The notes under the pieces were generated by a model that saw only the letters and a list, made by a program, of their open reading frames with translations, searched no databases and had not been told where the DNA came from. Made by a program: the position numbers and the translations under genes. Shown here piece by piece: positions 62,468-64,000 of a stretch of 64,000 nucleotides of DNA; the first letter of the stretch is position 1; each line of letters opens with the position of its first letter. Source of the DNA: CAYJIX01 sp964370375 (lineage in GTDB: Bacteria > Desulfobacterota > Desulfovibrionia > Desulfovibrionales > Desulfovibrionaceae); assembly GCA_964370375.1 (NCBI GenBank), contig CAYJIX010000007.1, positions 1 to 64,000 of the forward strand. The letters are read 5' to 3'.

Positions 62468-62674
62468 CCCTCTATCGTGCGCCTCATGCGGCCCGATGAA
62501 GGGCAACAATTAAAAGCCTTTATTGTTCTAAAAAATGGCTATGACGAAAAAAACATTCGGAAAGAATTACGCACCTACGCAAAGCAAAAACTAAAACCCG
62601 AAGAGCAGCCCGCCCGCTTTGACTTTGGTTCAGAGATCCCCAGAAGTGTTATTGGGAAGCCGGCAGATTGGTAG
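62468..62674 (+). pseudogene. C-terminal remnant of an AMP-binding acyl-CoA synthetase
   Basis: The open stretch after the stop at 62465-62467 reads VRLMRPDEGQQLKAFIVLK, then LRTYAKQKLKPEEQPARFDF and IPRSVIGKPADW. This is the C-terminal domain of ANL-family acyl-CoA ligases (LKAFVVLK, LP-x-x-P, PR-x-x-GK), including the catalytic lysine near the end. About 66 residues remain of a normal 450-550. The rest of the gene is absent upstream, where the palindrome sits. Expression is not expected. Confidence 0.6.
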
Positions 62675-62838
62675 GCGAACAGTTCTTTTTGAGAAGAAAA
62701 TACTTGTTTTCTATGAAACATGGAGAAATATCTTGACAGGGGCGGAAAGATAGCACAGACTGCCTGCTAATGAAAACTAAAATCAATAAGCAGACAGCGT
62801 ATGTTTCAACATGCAGCTCTTGCAGAAAGGAAATTTCT

Positions 62839-64000
62839 ATGAAAAGTAAAACCTTACTAGCTTGCCTTTGTGCGCTGGGGTTCGTTTTATCGCCCATTTT
62901 TGTTCAAGCTAAAACAGCAGATACCCTGACGATCGTCGCAACCTCCTATCATGAATTTGACTGGATTTCACATATTATACAAGGACAAGAAAAGAGGTTT
63001 TCAGTAAAGCTTCTTTTGGATAAGGGGGTTGATTTACATAATTACCAGCCAACCACAAGAGATGTGGCGCTTATCTCAACAGCTGATATGTTTATTTATA
63101 ATGGTGGTCTTTCAGATTCTTGGGCGGAAGATATCGTAAAAGATCCCTTAAATCCTGACCTGGTCGCCGTTAATATTATGGAGAGGCTAGGCGATGCGGT
63201 AAAGATGGAAGTTGCTGTTGAAGGCATGCAAAAAGGTGGACATGCTCATGGACATGCTCATGATAAAAGCCATGATGCTCATGAAGGGCACGGGCACAAA
63301 GGTCATGATGGGCATGCTCATAAAAAAGAACATGACAACCACAAAGATCACAATCACGCCAAACACGAAAAAGAACATGGCGACCATGAGGGGCACAATC
63401 ATAAACACGAAAAAGGTCACGATCACGAAGGCCATGATCACGCCAAGCACGAAAAAGGGCATGATGACCACAAAGGTTATACAGCAGGCCATGAAGACGA
63501 GCATGTCTGGCTTTCGTTAAAAAACGCGGAGAAGATATGCGAAATTCTTGAGGATGCAATTTCTGCAATAGATCCTGAGCACAAAAAAATGTATGAAAAA
63601 AATACACAGGCTTATGTGGCACAGCTTAGAAAGCTTGACAAACAATTTAGGGATGAATTAGCAGGGCTGCCACAAAAGTCTTTGGTCTTTACTGACAGGT
63701 TTCCTTTCTTATACCTGTTGACAGACTACGGTATTGCCTATCACGCTGCTTTTCAGGGTTGCTCGGCTGAAACAGAAGCAAGCTTTGAAACCATAGCTTT
63801 TTTAAGTAAAAAAGTTAATGACAACAACGCAAATTATGTGCTTATTATTGATAATGGCTTGGATAAGCTAGCCACAACCGTGATCAATAACAGTAAAAAT
63901 CCAAAGGCACAGATACTGACACTGAACTCACTTCAATCTGTCACGAGAAAAGATATTGAAAGCGGAAAAACCTATATATCTATGATGAAAGACAATTTAG
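62839..64000 (+). CDS. znuA: Zinc ABC transporter substrate-binding protein ZnuA (cut by window end)
   Basis: At least 387 codons, no stop before the window edge. AAAGGAAA precedes the ATG. The signal peptide is TLLACLCALGFVLSPIFVQA. It is a cluster A-1 metal-binding protein that feeds zinc (or Mn) to a ZnuBC permease. The first metal histidine lies in ATSYHEFDW. A His/Asp/Lys-rich loop (63238-63490, about 85 residues with repeated HGH, DHEGH and AKHEK) is typical of ZnuA but unusually long. The second histidine region is EDEHVWLSL, the third is YGIAYHAAFQG. The usual ZnuA is about 310 aa; the extra length is the loop and possibly the unseen end. Confidence 0.88.
   Translation, partial: MKSKTLLACLCALGFVLSPIFVQAKTADTLTIVATSYHEFDWISHIIQGQEKRFSVKLLLDKGVDLHNYQPTTRDVALISTADMFIYNGGLSDSWAEDIVKDPLNPDLVAVNIMERLGDAVKMEVAVEGMQKGGHAHGHAHDKSHDAHEGHGHKGHDGHAHKKEHDNHKDHNHAKHEKEHGDHEGHNHKHEKGHDHEGHDHAKHEKGHDDHKGYTAGHEDEHVWLSLKNAEKICEILEDAISAIDPEHKKMYEKNTQAYVAQLRKLDKQFRDELAGLPQKSLVFTDRFPFLYLLTDYGIAYHAAFQGCSAETEASFETIAFLSKKVNDNNANYVLIIDNGLDKLATTVINNSKNPKAQILTLNSLQSVTRKDIESGKTYISMMKDNL

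Noticed and set aside
63176..63622. 148-codon minus-strand frame rich in His/Arg
   Set aside because: It is the complement of the His-rich ZnuA loop and not a real gene.

Overview
The window is one contig stretch of a bacterial chromosome with moderate GC and AT-rich intergenic DNA. It probably belongs to the Desulfovibrionales or a close deltaproteobacterial relative. This is inferred from the gene mix: a selenocysteine tRNA with selA, flagellar fliG-fliH-fliI, a MobB protein with a cysteine-rich tail, FolE2, NikR, a K+-independent-type HppA and a type I-C CRISPR array. No rRNA or species marker is present, so the genus is left open. One run of 100 N (47116-47215) marks an assembly gap inside a tandem repeat.

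Layout. 1-440: the trailer end of a type I-C CRISPR array; leader and cas genes would lie to the left, outside the window. 442-8316: pckA (-), threonine synthase (+), then a minus-strand run of M24 peptidase, cpoB-like, dprA and xerC. 8423-8673: convergent tRNA-Arg(ACG) and tRNA-Sec(TCA). 8880-16717: plus-strand housekeeping genes ogt, folC, selA, M18 aminopeptidase, xseB, ispA and dxs. 16738-21276: minus-strand mobB, fliI, fliH, fliG. 21620-25575: ffh, rpsP, a 1.2-kb stretch without genes, khpA, rimM. 25762-34720: minus-strand cysteine desulfidase-like protein, large secreted TPR protein, sigma-54 activator, orphan rod protein, folE2, nikR, methyltransferase. 34894-44176: an eight-gene minus-strand cluster with a complete Dpp/Gsi-type ABC importer, a gamma-glutamyltranspeptidase without signal peptide, a short-chain dehydrogenase and a NodB-type deacetylase. 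It reads as an import-and-hydrolysis pathway for gamma-glutamyl or cell-wall-like peptides.

44803-50246 holds hppA, a 149-bp tandem repeat made of stem-loops including the hppA terminator, and a soluble hybrid histidine kinase. 50542-53259 holds a membrane acyltransferase-like protein, a decayed IS5-family element and a YefM/RelE-type toxin-antitoxin pair.

53611-62201 is the most unusual part: a DUF4062/STAND-NTPase/transmembrane/48-residue-TPR protein; a convergent membrane protein with TrkA-N-like domains and a RyR domain; and, divergent from that, a FecR-domain protein ending in a TbpB-like barrel segment followed by a TPR/beta-barrel Slam-like outer-membrane protein. The first two look like conflict or stress sensors. 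The last two look like a Slam translocator and its surface client. The window ends with a 49-bp palindrome, a remnant of an acyl-CoA synthetase, and a znuA-like gene cut by the window edge.
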